Origin: Ruminococcus sp. UBA4275
Lineage (GTDB): Bacteria; Bacillota; Clostridia; Oscillospirales; Ruminococcaceae
NCBI GenBank assembly: GCA_002395085.1
Contig: DGVV01000087.1
Span: forward strand, 1-58,891
Reading direction: 5' to 3'
Length of the DNA stretch: 58,891 nucleotides
Below are positions 31,415 through 41,415 of the stretch, piece by piece. The notes beneath the pieces were generated by a model. It searched no databases and was not told the DNA's origin. It worked only from the letters and a program-made list of their open reading frames with translations. A program made the position numbers and the translations under genes. How positions within the stretch are numbered: position 1 is the first letter of the stretch; every line of letters begins with the position of its first letter.

Positions 31415-31921
31415 ATGGCAGTCAATCAGCATGATGCAGATGTTCAGCGAGAGACCGAACAGATATTGTTCAGCCAATTCCAGCGCAAATACACCGTTTC
31501 CGATCTGAAAAACAATCCTGTTCTTCCTTTGCCGGATTCCGCAGACTGTGTGATGAAACCGGATCTCTATTCGGAATCAGCGGGGATCATCGGGGAGATC
31601 TATGCGCATCTCGGTAGCCTGAAACCGGCGCAGTCGCACAAGATCGCCGCGGACATCCTCAAAATGCTGCTCTATGAAAAGGCAGCCGGCATCTCCATGA
31701 AGAAATACATCGTGATTTGCAGCAGCAAAGCGGAGGAACAGCTCAGGGGCAAATCCCATCTTGCGGAGACAATCCGCCGCTTTTCAATCAGGATAGAATA
31801 TCTCCCGCTCGCCCCCGACGATGAAAAAAGGCTGCGGGAAGCGATGAACAGACAGAACTTTTACCCCAATGCCCAGACCGGAATCCCCGAGACCACACCG
31901 AAAGGACAAGATCATCCATGA
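31415..31921 (+). CDS. Unknown protein upstream of polC, possibly PD-(D/E)XK-like, 168 aa
   Basis: No family is recognised with certainty. The central block KPDLYSESAGIIGEIYAHLG, followed by a Q-x2-K helix (SHKIAADILKMLL) and a predicted strand KYIVICSS, has the rough pattern of a restriction-nuclease-like fold (PD, then E-x-x-A, then Q/K), but the canonical E-x-K triad is not clear. The protein is soluble. ATG 31415 with AAAGGAGG about 10 nt away is preferred to ATG 31406, which touches the ribosome site. Its stop overlaps the polC start by four bases (ATGA), implying tight coupling with the replicase. Confidence 0.6.
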   Translation: MAVNQHDADVQRETEQILFSQFQRKYTVSDLKNNPVLPLPDSADCVMKPDLYSESAGIIGEIYAHLGSLKPAQSHKIAADILKMLLYEKAAGISMKKYIVICSSKAEEQLRGKSHLAETIRRFSIRIEYLPLAPDDEKRLREAMNRQNFYPNAQTGIPETTPKGQDHP

Positions 31922-34900
31922 TGCAGACCCTACGCGAATTTCTGCGTGAATACGGTGCAAAGCTCCCCGCTGACGTCATGAACGGACGACTGCGGCGCGT
32001 ACTCACCTACCGCGGCAGAAACCGCCTGTTTTTTGAAACCGAATACGATGCGCCGCTGCCCTTTGCGGTGCTTGCGGAGACCGAATCCGCGCTCACGGAA
32101 CGGCTTCAGCTCGAGAGCGTCCGCATCCTCTGTCGCTACCCCGCAGAGACCTTCTCGGAAGCGGTGCTGCCCGATCTGTTTCAGTCGCTGAAGCGCGACA
32201 TCCCGATGATCAACGGATTTCTAGAAGGCGCTGGGCTGACGCTGCAAGACCGTACCCTATCCCTCGAATTGCAGCACGGCGGCGCGGATATTCTTGAAAG
32301 AACGCACTTTCGCGAGGAACTTTCGCGCGCGGTGCGGTCGATCTTTTCAGTCTCGCTGAATGTCGAATTCACCGGCGATCACCTCCATGTCACGGAGGAG
32401 GAACACGCGCAGAAGCAGGCGGAGGTCATCGCTTCGCTTCCGGAAGACCGCTGGATCCCGAAGGATGTGCCGCCTGCACCGTCTGATATTCCGGTTTTCT
32501 CGGCGGTGGAGACCAGCGCCGAACCGATCCAGCCGGAGCGCCCCGACAAGGATTCGCTGAATGTTCTCTACGGCCGCGTCGTGAAGGAGAAGCCCGTCAC
32601 AATCGGCAGCGCTGTTTCCGGCATCAATGCCGGTATGGGCGGCGGCGCGAAAAAGTTCGCATTTACGTGCGAAGTCTTCAATAAACCCGAAACGCGCGTC
32701 CTCAAAAACGGCAAGACGCTCATGACCTTCCCCGTCACGGACTACACCGGCAGTGTGCTGGTCAAGCTCTTTCTCGATGAGCAGAAGCTCGCGGATTTCC
32801 CGATGGGCAGCTTCAAAAAGGGTGCAAATCTGTTGATTTTCGGCTCGCTTGCCTACGATGATTACGACCGCGACATCGTGATGAAGCCGACGGCAATCAA
32901 CAGCTACACCCCTGACCGCCGCACCGATGATGCACCGGTCAAGCGCGTGGAGCTGCATCTGCATACGAATATGTCGGCAATGGATGCGGTCAATTCCGCG
33001 GAACAGCTCTGCGAACGCGCCCACCAGTGGGGACACCGCGCCATTGCGATCACCGATCACGGCGTGGTGCAGGCGTTCCCGGAAGCCATGAACGCCACCG
33101 CCAAATGGGATGATTTCCGCGTGATCTACGGCTGCGAAGCCTATGTGGTCAACGACCTCGAATCCGTGCGCATCATTGACCAGCCCGACCCGCGCAGCCC
33201 GCAGGATGAAGTCATCGTCTTCGACGTGGAGACGACAGGTCTTTCCTGCAAGCACGACCGTCTCACGGAGATCGGTGCGGTGAAAATCCGCGGAATGCGC
33301 ATCATTGACAGCTTTGATACCTTTGTCGATCCGGAGCGCCCGATTCCGCCGAAAATCACGGAACTTACGCACATCACGCAGGACATGGTGACCGGCGCGC
33401 CGAAAGAAAAGGAAGCCGTGGAGATGTTTCTGGAATTCTGCGGTGAGAATCCGGTGCTGATTGCGCACAATGCGGGATTTGATACCTCCTTCCTGCGCGA
33501 AGTCTACCAGCGTCACAATATCAATCACCCCTTTGTGACAATGGATACCGTGCTGCTGTGCCGCGCCGTTCTGCCGGAACTCGGACGGCATAAGCTGGAT
33601 ACCGTCGCAAAGCACCTGAAACTCGGAAAATTCGAGCATCACCGTGCAAAAGACGATGCCTATATGCTCGGCAGGATCTATCAGACCCTCATGGAGCGCA
33701 TCATCAAGGAGAAGAATCTGCAAACGCTGGGCGACCTCAACACTGTTCTCCCCGCAATCGACCCGCGCAAGCTGAAATCCTATCACCAGATCATCCTCGC
33801 GAAAAACCAGACCGGCATCAAGAATCTCTACCGGCTGGTCTCATACAGTCAGCTCGATTATTTCTACAAAAAACCGCTCATCCCGAAATCGCTGCTGGTC
33901 AAGCACCGCGAGGGACTCCTCTACGGTTCTGCCTGTGAAGCGGGCGAACTGTTCTCCGCAATCGTGGAGGGCAAATCGGATGAGGAACTCGATCACCTCG
34001 CAAAATTCTACGATTACCTCGAAATCCAGCCCATCGCGAACAATATGTTCATGGTACGCAGTGACCGTTTCCCCGCGCAGAATGAAGAAGATCTCCGCAA
34101 TTACAACCGCAAGGTGCTGGAGATCGGTGACCGATGCGGCATACCGGTCTGTGCGACCTGCGATGTCCATTTTATGGATGAGAAAGATGCCATCTACCGG
34201 CAGATTCTGCAATCCGGAAACGGCTTCGACGATGCCGGCGAACAGACACCGCTGTTCCTGCGCACAACCGATGAAATGCTGGAAGAATTCGATTATCTCG
34301 GCGCAGACCGCGCCTATGAGGTCGTCGTCACAAATACGAACAAAATCGCCGATAAGATCGACCGCTGCCATGCCATTCCGAAAGGCACGTTCACGCCTTC
34401 GATTCCGGGTGCAGAAGAAGACCTCATCCGCATCACGACGGACAAGGCAAAGAGCATTTACGGCGATCCGCTCCCCGAACTCGTGCAGAAGCGGCTCGAC
34501 CGTGAACTCGGTTCGATCTGCAAGCACGGCTTCTCGGTGCTTTATATGATCGCGCAGAAGCTGGTTGCAAACTCGGAAAAGCACGGCTATCTGGTCGGTT
34601 CAAGAGGATCGGTCGGTTCATCGTTTGTCGCCTCTATGGCGGGTATCTCCGAGGTCAATCCGCTTGTGCCGCATTATGTCTGCCCCCAGTGCAAGCATAC
34701 GGAATTCATCACAGACGGTTCTGTCGGTTCGGGATTTGACCTGCCCGAAAAAGACTGCCCCGACTGTCACATCCCCATGAAGCGCGACGGCCACGACATT
34801 CCGTTCGAGACATTCCTCGGCTTCGACGGCGACAAAGCACCGGATATTGACCAGAATTTCTCCAGTGAATATCAGTCAGAATCACACCGCTATACAGAAG

Positions 34901-36282
34901 AACTGTTCGGCAGAGCAAACGTCTTCAAGGCTGGTACAATCTCCGGTGTGCAGGACAAAATCGCATACGGCTATGTCAAGCACTGGCTCGATGACTGCGG
35001 TCTGACCGTCAACAATGCAGAGATTGACCGTCTGGTTGCGGGCTGTGTCGGCGTCAAGAAGACAACCGGTCAGCATCCGGGCGGCATGGTCGTTATTCCG
35101 GAAGATTTCGACATCTTTGACTTCACCCCCGTGCAGCAGCCCGGTGACCCCGATGAAACGGACGATTCCGATATGATCATCACCACGCACTTCGACTTCC
35201 ATAAGCTGCACGATACCATCCTGAAGCTCGATGAACTCGGACACGTTGTCCCGACACTTTACAAGCACCTCGAAGACCTCACCGGCATGAAGATTGCCGA
35301 TGTCCCGACAACCGACCCGAAGGTCTTCCAGATGTGTACCGACTGTTCTGTGCTGGGCGTCACAGAGGAGGACATCTTCTGCAAAACCGGTTCTCTGGGC
35401 ATTCCGGAAATGGGTACGAACTTCACCATCGGAATGCTGCTGGATGCAAAACCCAAACTGTTTTCTGACTTTTTGCAGATTTCGGGTCTGTCGCACGGCA
35501 CGGATGTGTGGCTGGGCAACGCGCAGGAACTCATCGCGAACGGAACCTGCACCATTTCCGACGTGATCGGTACGCGAGATTCCATCATGACCTATCTGCT
35601 GTATCACGATGTTGAACCGAAGCAGGCGTTCCAGATTATGGAGGATACCCGTAAGGGCAAAGCGCCCAAGACCTTCACGCCTGAACGTGTGCAGATGCTG
35701 CGTGACCACAATGTGCCGGACTGGTACATCGAATCCTGTCTCAAAATCAAGTATATGTTCCCGAAGGCACACGCCGCTGCTTACGTTACCGCGGCAATCA
35801 AACTCGGATGGTTCAAGCTCTACAAACCGCTCGAATACTACGCAACCTACTTCTCTGTGCGCGGCGGCGACTTTGATGCCGCACTCGCCTCACAGGGCAT
35901 TGATGCGGTGCGCGGCAAAATCCGGGAGCTGAATGCAAAGGGAAAAGAGCGCTCCAAGAAGGAAAATGATCTCCTCGATATTCTCAAAATCGTGAATGAG
36001 ATGATGGCGCGCGGATACTTCTTCCTGCCGGTTGACCTGCGGAAATCGCACGCTGTCGATTACCTCATTGAGGACGGCAAACTGCGCATCCCCTTCGGCG
36101 CGATTGACGGCATCGGCACAAAGGCTGCCGAAAAGCTCTATGAAACCGCGCAGAACGGTGATTTCATCTCTGTGGACGAATTCCAGCAGCTTTCCGGCGC
36201 ATCAAAAGCCACAATTGATGCGCTCGATGCCCTCGGCGCTTTGGGAGATCTTCCAAAATCGAATCAGCTTTCGCTCTTCTGA
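31918..36282 (+). CDS. polC: DNA polymerase III PolC (Gram-positive type), 1454 aa
   Basis: Main replicative polymerase of low-GC Gram-positive bacteria with built-in proofreading. Order: N-terminal domain, OB-fold (about 225-330), PHP domain split by the exonuclease (VELHLHTNMSAMDA at about 344), DEDD exonuclease (VIVFDVETTGLS at about 432 to HHRAKDDAYMLGR at about 578), then palm and fingers: GSRGSVGSSFVASM (about 899), a zinc site CPQC...CPDC (about 922-955), and catalytic aspartates in DGDKAPDIDQNFSSEYQ (about 968-984). Length is close to B. subtilis PolC (1437). It ends the uppS-ispG operon. Confidence 0.98.
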   Translation: MMQTLREFLREYGAKLPADVMNGRLRRVLTYRGRNRLFFETEYDAPLPFAVLAETESALTERLQLESVRILCRYPAETFSEAVLPDLFQSLKRDIPMINGFLEGAGLTLQDRTLSLELQHGGADILERTHFREELSRAVRSIFSVSLNVEFTGDHLHVTEEEHAQKQAEVIASLPEDRWIPKDVPPAPSDIPVFSAVETSAEPIQPERPDKDSLNVLYGRVVKEKPVTIGSAVSGINAGMGGGAKKFAFTCEVFNKPETRVLKNGKTLMTFPVTDYTGSVLVKLFLDEQKLADFPMGSFKKGANLLIFGSLAYDDYDRDIVMKPTAINSYTPDRRTDDAPVKRVELHLHTNMSAMDAVNSAEQLCERAHQWGHRAIAITDHGVVQAFPEAMNATAKWDDFRVIYGCEAYVVNDLESVRIIDQPDPRSPQDEVIVFDVETTGLSCKHDRLTEIGAVKIRGMRIIDSFDTFVDPERPIPPKITELTHITQDMVTGAPKEKEAVEMFLEFCGENPVLIAHNAGFDTSFLREVYQRHNINHPFVTMDTVLLCRAVLPELGRHKLDTVAKHLKLGKFEHHRAKDDAYMLGRIYQTLMERIIKEKNLQTLGDLNTVLPAIDPRKLKSYHQIILAKNQTGIKNLYRLVSYSQLDYFYKKPLIPKSLLVKHREGLLYGSACEAGELFSAIVEGKSDEELDHLAKFYDYLEIQPIANNMFMVRSDRFPAQNEEDLRNYNRKVLEIGDRCGIPVCATCDVHFMDEKDAIYRQILQSGNGFDDAGEQTPLFLRTTDEMLEEFDYLGADRAYEVVVTNTNKIADKIDRCHAIPKGTFTPSIPGAEEDLIRITTDKAKSIYGDPLPELVQKRLDRELGSICKHGFSVLYMIAQKLVANSEKHGYLVGSRGSVGSSFVASMAGISEVNPLVPHYVCPQCKHTEFITDGSVGSGFDLPEKDCPDCHIPMKRDGHDIPFETFLGFDGDKAPDIDQNFSSEYQSESHRYTEELFGRANVFKAGTISGVQDKIAYGYVKHWLDDCGLTVNNAEIDRLVAGCVGVKKTTGQHPGGMVVIPEDFDIFDFTPVQQPGDPDETDDSDMIITTHFDFHKLHDTILKLDELGHVVPTLYKHLEDLTGMKIADVPTTDPKVFQMCTDCSVLGVTEEDIFCKTGSLGIPEMGTNFTIGMLLDAKPKLFSDFLQISGLSHGTDVWLGNAQELIANGTCTISDVIGTRDSIMTYLLYHDVEPKQAFQIMEDTRKGKAPKTFTPERVQMLRDHNVPDWYIESCLKIKYMFPKAHAAAYVTAAIKLGWFKLYKPLEYYATYFSVRGGDFDAALASQGIDAVRGKIRELNAKGKERSKKENDLLDILKIVNEMMARGYFFLPVDLRKSHAVDYLIEDGKLRIPFGAIDGIGTKAAEKLYETAQNGDFISVDEFQQLSGASKATIDALDALGALGDLPKSNQLSLF

Positions 36283-36283
36283 C

Positions 36284-36312
36284 TTGACTTTTCTTTGATA
36301 ATATGTTATCAT
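36284..36312 (+). promoter_or_regulatory. Promoter of the methyltransferase gene
   Basis: TTGACT (36284-36289), 17-nt spacer, TATCAT (36307-36312), starting just after the polC stop codon. No terminator is visible between polC and this promoter. Confidence 0.65.
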
Positions 36313-36358
36313 GTTACTATGTTAGCAAGCTAAAGTGAATTGTGAACGGAGGTAGAAG

Positions 36359-36970
36359 ATGTTTTGGGATGCTGTCTCAGGGATCTATTCCCTCTTTGAA
36401 AAAGTCTACAACGGCAAAGTCAACCGCGCCGTCGGAAAGGCTGTCGCGGCGGAAATTTGCAGCACGGATGACGTGCTGGAATGCGCCTGCGGTACGGGAT
36501 TGCTGACAACGGCAATTGCACCGTGCTGCAAGTCTCTCATCGCCACGGATTTTTCCGTCGGGATGCTGCGGCAGACGGAACGCCGTGTCAGCAGATGCGG
36601 AAATGTGAAGCTGATCCGTGCAAACATCATGCGCCTGCAATGCCGCAAAAACCGATTTGATAAGGTCGTCGCCGGCAATGTGATTCACCTGCTGGATGAT
36701 CCGCAGGCAGCCCTGCGTGAGCTTTCCCGCGTCTGCAAACCGGATGGAAAACTGATCATCCCGACCTATATCAACGACAGCGGCAGCGGCAAAACCGGTT
36801 TCCTTTTACGGGTCATCGGCAAATCCGGCGCGGATTTCAAACAGCAGTTCACGCTGGAACGCTACCGGCAGTTCTTCCGCGATGCGGGCTTTCCGGATGC
36901 AGAAATCACGCTGATTTCCGGCAGAGTACCGTGTGCAGTCGCGGTGCTGCGGAATCATAAAACCGCGTAA
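36359..36970 (+). CDS. Class I SAM-dependent methyltransferase, 203 aa
   Basis: A compact UbiE/methyltransferase-11 type protein: VLECACGTGLLTTAIA forms the SAM-binding motif I, ATDFSVGML motif II, and VVAGNVIHLLDDPQAALRELSRVCKPDGKLII the post-motifs around the active site. The substrate cannot be deduced; the N-terminal FWDAVSGIYSLFEKVYNGK recalls small-molecule methyltransferases of Clostridia. GGAGGTAGAAG precedes the ATG, and a promoter is present just upstream. The his genes follow after 94 nt, possibly in the same transcript. Confidence 0.85.
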   Translation: MFWDAVSGIYSLFEKVYNGKVNRAVGKAVAAEICSTDDVLECACGTGLLTTAIAPCCKSLIATDFSVGMLRQTERRVSRCGNVKLIRANIMRLQCRKNRFDKVVAGNVIHLLDDPQAALRELSRVCKPDGKLIIPTYINDSGSGKTGFLLRVIGKSGADFKQQFTLERYRQFFRDAGFPDAEITLISGRVPCAVAVLRNHKTA

Positions 36971-37064
36971 ACAGAATCCTGCGGGACTACGACAGCACCT
37001 TCCCGCCGGTACAAATACCGAAAAACTACGCATCTGCGTGTAATAGCATGAAAAGGAGTTTTCC

Positions 37065-38267
37065 ATGAACAAATATGACAGAATCACACCGGAGGGTACA
37101 CGCGACGCACTGTTCGCGGAATGCACCCTTCGCCGGCAGCTCGAAAGCCGTCTGCAAACCCTCTTTGCAGCACGCGGATACAGCGAGCTGATCACCCCGA
37201 CCCTCGAATTCTACGATGTCTTCAACCGCGATGCGCAGCCCTTCCCGCAGGAGACCATGTATAAGCTCACTGACGCAAAGGGCAGACTCATGGTGCTGCG
37301 TCCCGATAATACCGTCCCGATTGCCCGCGTCTGCGCGACCCGTCTCCGCGATGCCGCATTGCCGCTGCGTCTCTGCTACAATCAGAGCATCCATGTCATC
37401 TCCCCCTCGCTCAAGGGCAGAGACGACGAAATCACACAGGCAGGCATTGAGCTGATCGGTTCGGATTCCCGCATGGCTGACATCGAGGTCATTGCAGCAG
37501 CAGTCGATGCACTTCAGGTCTGCGGTGATGAATACCGTCTGGAACTGGGCAATGCGGCGTTCTTCCGCACACTGATGCAGCAGCTTCCCGCCTCTGAGGA
37601 GGTCAAGGAGACCATCCGCGACTGCATCGAGGCGAAGAATTATCCCGCACTGAGCGATCTGCTCGATACGCTTCCCGAATCCGGCACGACCAAAGCTCTG
37701 CGGATGCTTCCGCGGCTGTTCGGCGGCGAGGAAGTCTTCGAGAAAGCGGCAAAGCTCGTCACCGGCGATGCTTTTACCGCTATTCTGGCAGATCTCCGCG
37801 CACTCTGGGAGACTGTTACACAGTTTGCCGGCAAAGACCGCGTTACGGTCGATCTCGGCATGATGCACCGCACGGATTATTACACCGGCATGATCCTGCG
37901 CGGCTATCTCTCCGGCTACGGCGAGGAAATCCTCTCCGGCGGCAGATACGACAATCTGCTCGCGGAATTCGGCTATGATGTTCCCGCAACCGGCTTTGCG
38001 GTCAATATCGACGCAGTAGTCAAGGTGCTGAGCAAGCAGGAGACACCGGCAACCGTCCCGACAACCACAAATGTACTGATCTGGGCAGCATCCGGCTGTG
38101 AGGCTGAGGCAGTCAAGACCGCGCAGGATCTGCGCGCAAAGGGCATGGTCGTAGAGCATTCGCTCTCCGAAACGCTCGAAGATGCAAAGAAATATGCTGC
38201 TGCCCACGGCATCGGCTCTGTTCTGCCAATCGAAATCAGCGGCACGGACAGCGGGAAGGGAGTGTAA
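37065..38267 (+). CDS. hisZ: ATP phosphoribosyltransferase regulatory subunit HisZ, 400 aa
   Basis: A HisRS-like protein without tRNA-charging ability that pairs with short-form HisG and confers feedback control by histidine. The class II synthetase-like blocks TPEGTRDALF, LRPDNTVPIARVCA (motif 2 region) and GGRYDNLLAEFGYDVPATGFA are visible, but HisRS signature residues and an anticodon domain are lacking. AAAAGGAGTTTTCC precedes the ATG. hisG follows after 3 nt, which supports the assignment, as HisZ is needed only with the short HisG found here. Confidence 0.95.
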   Translation: MNKYDRITPEGTRDALFAECTLRRQLESRLQTLFAARGYSELITPTLEFYDVFNRDAQPFPQETMYKLTDAKGRLMVLRPDNTVPIARVCATRLRDAALPLRLCYNQSIHVISPSLKGRDDEITQAGIELIGSDSRMADIEVIAAAVDALQVCGDEYRLELGNAAFFRTLMQQLPASEEVKETIRDCIEAKNYPALSDLLDTLPESGTTKALRMLPRLFGGEEVFEKAAKLVTGDAFTAILADLRALWETVTQFAGKDRVTVDLGMMHRTDYYTGMILRGYLSGYGEEILSGGRYDNLLAEFGYDVPATGFAVNIDAVVKVLSKQETPATVPTTTNVLIWAASGCEAEAVKTAQDLRAKGMVVEHSLSETLEDAKKYAAAHGIGSVLPIEISGTDSGKGV

Positions 38268-38270
38268 ACG

Positions 38271-38909
38271 ATGCAGAGACCCATTCGCATTGCCCTCACA
38301 AAGGGCAGACTGGAAAAAGATACCATCGGAATGTTTGAGCAGCTCGGCATGGACTGCACCGCTGTACGGGAAAAAGGCAGAAAGCTCATCCTCCCGATCG
38401 GTGACGGCAGCATTGAAGTCGTGCTGGCAAAGGCAAATGACGTCATTACTTACGTCGAACACGGCGTCTGCGACCTCGGCGTCGTGGGCAAAGATACCAT
38501 CCTGGAAATGCAGGGCAAATTCTATGAGCTGCTGGATCTTGGCTTCGGACGCTGCAAATTTGCGCTCGCAGTCAAGAAGGGTACGGATTTCTACAGCGGC
38601 TACGGCGTCAAGACAATCGCCTCGAAATACCCGAATGTGACCCGCCGCTTCTTTGAAGCAAAGGGCATGGATGTTGACATCGTAAAGATCGAAGGCTCTG
38701 TGGAGCTTGCTCCCCTGCTGGAGCTTTCTGACGGCATCGTGGACATCGTTGAGACCGGCACAACGCTGAAAGAGAACGGTCTGGAAGTCTTTGAGGATGT
38801 CTGCCCGATCTCCGCACGTCTGATCGCAAACACCGTCAGCATGAAGCTGCGGCAGAAGGAACTGGAAGCATTGATCTCCAAGGTGGAGGCATATTTCGCA
38901 GAAGGCTGA
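38271..38909 (+). CDS. hisG: ATP phosphoribosyltransferase HisG, short form, 212 aa
   Basis: First step of histidine synthesis: condensation of ATP and PRPP. The start IRIALTKGRLEKD, the pair GVCDLGVVGKDT, and the PRPP loop DGIVDIVETGTTLKENGL (about 156-173) are typical. At 212 residues it lacks the C-terminal regulatory domain of long HisG, so it depends on HisZ encoded directly upstream. AAGGGAGTG lies 7 nt before the ATG. Confidence 0.97.
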   Translation: MQRPIRIALTKGRLEKDTIGMFEQLGMDCTAVREKGRKLILPIGDGSIEVVLAKANDVITYVEHGVCDLGVVGKDTILEMQGKFYELLDLGFGRCKFALAVKKGTDFYSGYGVKTIASKYPNVTRRFFEAKGMDVDIVKIEGSVELAPLLELSDGIVDIVETGTTLKENGLEVFEDVCPISARLIANTVSMKLRQKELEALISKVEAYFAEG

Positions 38910-39010
38910 TCCCCACACGTAAAACCGACAAAGACATCCGCAATTCCATCCCACCGCAGACAGGCGGTTGAAACCATAAGCTAACACGATTCTCAAAGGA
39001 GGATACCACT

Positions 39011-40300
39011 ATGCAGATCATTCGCTGCAACGGCAAGGACGAAGCTGCGTTTTTTGAGCAGCTTCGCAACAGAAGCGCTGCACCTGACCCGAAAGTCGTC
39101 GAGACTGTGACGACCATTCTGGAAGATGTCCGCACAAAGGGCGACGCAGCAGTGCGTGCCTATACAGAAAAATTTGACGGCAAATGCCCGGAGTCGTTCG
39201 AGGTGGATGCCGATACGATTGCAGAAGCACTGGAAGCAGCCGACCCGAAATTCGTGGAAGCGCTGCTGAATTCAATCGAAAATATTGCTGATTTCCACAA
39301 CCGTCAGAAGGAGCAGGGGTTCATGAATGCCCGTCCGGACGGCGTGATTCTCGGTCAGCGTCTGCGCGGACTGGAGCGCGTGGGTCTGTATGTCCCCGGC
39401 GGCACGGCAGCTTATCCGTCCTCGGTGCTGATGAACGCGATTCCGGCAAAGATCGCAGGCGTCAAGGAGCTGATCATGGTGACTCCGCCGGCAAAGGACG
39501 GCAAGCCGAATCCGGATATTCTCGTAGCTGCGTCGCTTTGCGGTGTTGACCGCGTGTTCCTGATGGGCGGTGCGCAGGCAGTTGCAGCGCTGGCATACGG
39601 CACGGATACGATTCCGCGCGTTGACAAGATTGTCGGCCCCGGCAACATTTTCGTTGCAACGGCAAAGCGTCTGCTGTACGGCGTAGTGGACATCGACATG
39701 GTTGCCGGACCGAGTGAAGTGCTGGTCATGGCAGATGACACTGCGAATCCGAAGTATGTTGCCGCAGACCTGATGTCTCAGGCAGAACACGACAAGCTGG
39801 CATCCGCAATCCTTGTCACAACATCGGAGCGCGTCGCAAATGAAACCGTCAAGGAGTTCGAGCGTCAGATGGCATATCTGGAGCGCCGCGAAATCATCGC
39901 AAGTTCGCTGGATAATTACGGTGCAATTCTGATCTGCGATACGCCGGAGCAGGCAGTTGCGCTGGCAAATGAAGTTGCGCCGGAACACCTGGAAGTTCTG
40001 ATGGAGAATCCGCTGGAGTACATCGGCAAGCTCGACAACGCCGGTTCGGTATTCCTCGGCACATACGCTTCCGAGCCGCTTGGCGATTACTACGCCGGCC
40101 CGAATCACGTTCTCCCGACCTCCGGCACTGCGCGTTTCTTCTCGCCGCTGTCGGTTTACAGCTTCATCAAGCGGTCGAGCTACATATATTACACCGAATC
40201 CGCCCTGCGCGAAGCGAAGGATGACATCATTCTCGTGGCGAACAAAGAGGGTCTGACCGCGCACGCGAATGCAATCGCTGTGCGGTTCGAGGAGGACTGA
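39011..40300 (+). CDS. hisD: Histidinol dehydrogenase HisD, 429 aa
   Basis: Zinc enzyme performing the last two oxidations from histidinol to histidine with NAD. Clear blocks: GLYVPGGTAAYPSSVLMNAIPAK as a glycine-rich loop, VDKIVGPGNIFVATAK, DMVAGPSEVLV, DLMSQAEHD (zinc/catalytic region), NHVLPTSGTAR and the C-terminal histidine-containing SAY-like region. AGGAGGATACCACT precedes the ATG. It lies 101 nt after hisG and 2 nt before hisC. Confidence 0.98.
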   Translation: MQIIRCNGKDEAAFFEQLRNRSAAPDPKVVETVTTILEDVRTKGDAAVRAYTEKFDGKCPESFEVDADTIAEALEAADPKFVEALLNSIENIADFHNRQKEQGFMNARPDGVILGQRLRGLERVGLYVPGGTAAYPSSVLMNAIPAKIAGVKELIMVTPPAKDGKPNPDILVAASLCGVDRVFLMGGAQAVAALAYGTDTIPRVDKIVGPGNIFVATAKRLLYGVVDIDMVAGPSEVLVMADDTANPKYVAADLMSQAEHDKLASAILVTTSERVANETVKEFERQMAYLERREIIASSLDNYGAILICDTPEQAVALANEVAPEHLEVLMENPLEYIGKLDNAGSVFLGTYASEPLGDYYAGPNHVLPTSGTARFFSPLSVYSFIKRSSYIYYTESALREAKDDIILVANKEGLTAHANAIAVRFEED

Positions 40301-40302
40301 CC

Positions 40303-41355
40303 ATGAAATTACCCGAAAAACTGACAAAGCTGAAGGCATATGACCCCATCACCGGCACGTATGCGGTGCGTCTGGATGCGAACGAGTCCTACTTTGATCT
40401 GCCGGATGTACTGAAAGCGAAAATTGCGGATGCGATTGAGCAGGTTGATTTCAACCGCTACCCCGACCCGTTCGCAACAGAGGTCGTGAATGCATTTGCT
40501 GCATATTATAACATTTCTCCGGACTGCGTCTGCGCCGGAAACGGCTCAGATGAGATCATCACGCTGCTGCTGAATTGCTTTATGACACGCGGTCAGAAGC
40601 TGGTCACAGTCTCGCCGGATTTCTCGATGTATGGTGTTTATGCATCGCTGGCGGAGATTGAAGTCGTAACCGTTCCCAAAAAAGAGAATCTGCAAATCGA
40701 CATGGATGCGTTGATTTCAGCGTGTCAGCAGGCAGATGCAGCCGTCTTCTCGAACCCCTGCAACCCGACATCCCTCGGCGTCGCCCGCAGCGAGATCATC
40801 CGTCTGGTGGAGTCCGCGCCGGAATGCCTCATCATCGTGGACGAAGCTTATATGGACTTCTGGGATGAGAGTGTGCTGGATCTTGTTACAAAGTATGACA
40901 ATTTAATTGTACTGCGAACCTGCTCAAAGGCAATGGGACTTGCAGCAGTGAGAATGGGCTTTGCGGTCTCAGATCCCTACAAGACGAACCTGCTTCGCGC
41001 GGCGAAATCGCCCTACAACTGCGATGCAATTTCGCAGGTAATCTGTGCGACGGTTCTGCGCGAGACCTCGCTGCTTCAGCACTGCCGCGATGAAATCATC
41101 GTCCAGACGCAGCGTCTCTACGCCTCTCTGACGGAACTTGCACAGCGTTACACGGACATTATCGACACGGTCTATGCGCCTCGCACGAACTTTGTATTCG
41201 TGAAAACCGCGTATGCACGCGAAATTTTCGAGCAACTGGAACAGGCAGGCATTGCAGTCCGCTGCTTCCCGAACGGTTTGCGCATCTGCGCAGGCACACG
41301 CCGTGAGCAGACGATCCTGCTGAGCGAACTTGAAAAAATCCTCCAGCCGGACTAA
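40303..41355 (+). CDS. hisC: Histidinol-phosphate aminotransferase HisC, 350 aa
   Basis: PLP-dependent fold type I aminotransferase making histidinol phosphate. VRLDANESYFDLP near the N-terminus, NRYPDPFATEV, the cofactor pocket NGSDEIITLL, VDEAYMDFW (Asp-x-x-Tyr) and the PLP-binding lysine in RTCSKAMGLAAVRMGFA are intact. The ATG is 2 nt past the hisD stop, with GAGGAGG in the end of hisD. A bidirectional terminator follows at 41381-41411, ending this his operon; hisB, hisH, hisA and hisF are not in the window. Confidence 0.96.
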   Translation: MKLPEKLTKLKAYDPITGTYAVRLDANESYFDLPDVLKAKIADAIEQVDFNRYPDPFATEVVNAFAAYYNISPDCVCAGNGSDEIITLLLNCFMTRGQKLVTVSPDFSMYGVYASLAEIEVVTVPKKENLQIDMDALISACQQADAAVFSNPCNPTSLGVARSEIIRLVESAPECLIIVDEAYMDFWDESVLDLVTKYDNLIVLRTCSKAMGLAAVRMGFAVSDPYKTNLLRAAKSPYNCDAISQVICATVLRETSLLQHCRDEIIVQTQRLYASLTELAQRYTDIIDTVYAPRTNFVFVKTAYAREIFEQLEQAGIAVRCFPNGLRICAGTRREQTILLSELEKILQPD

Positions 41356-41380
41356 TTCAAAGTGACGAAAAGCAACAAAA

Positions 41381-41411
41381 AAGCCAGCGATGTGCAATGC
41401 AACGCTGGCTT
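41381..41411. terminator. Bidirectional terminator between hisC and ligA
   Basis: A 9-bp stem, 41381-41389 paired with 41403-41411. On the minus strand it runs into TTTTTTGTTGCTTTT (serving ligA); on the plus strand into TTTCTGTTATT (serving hisC). It sits exactly between two convergent genes. Confidence 0.85.
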
Positions 41412-41415
41412 TCTG

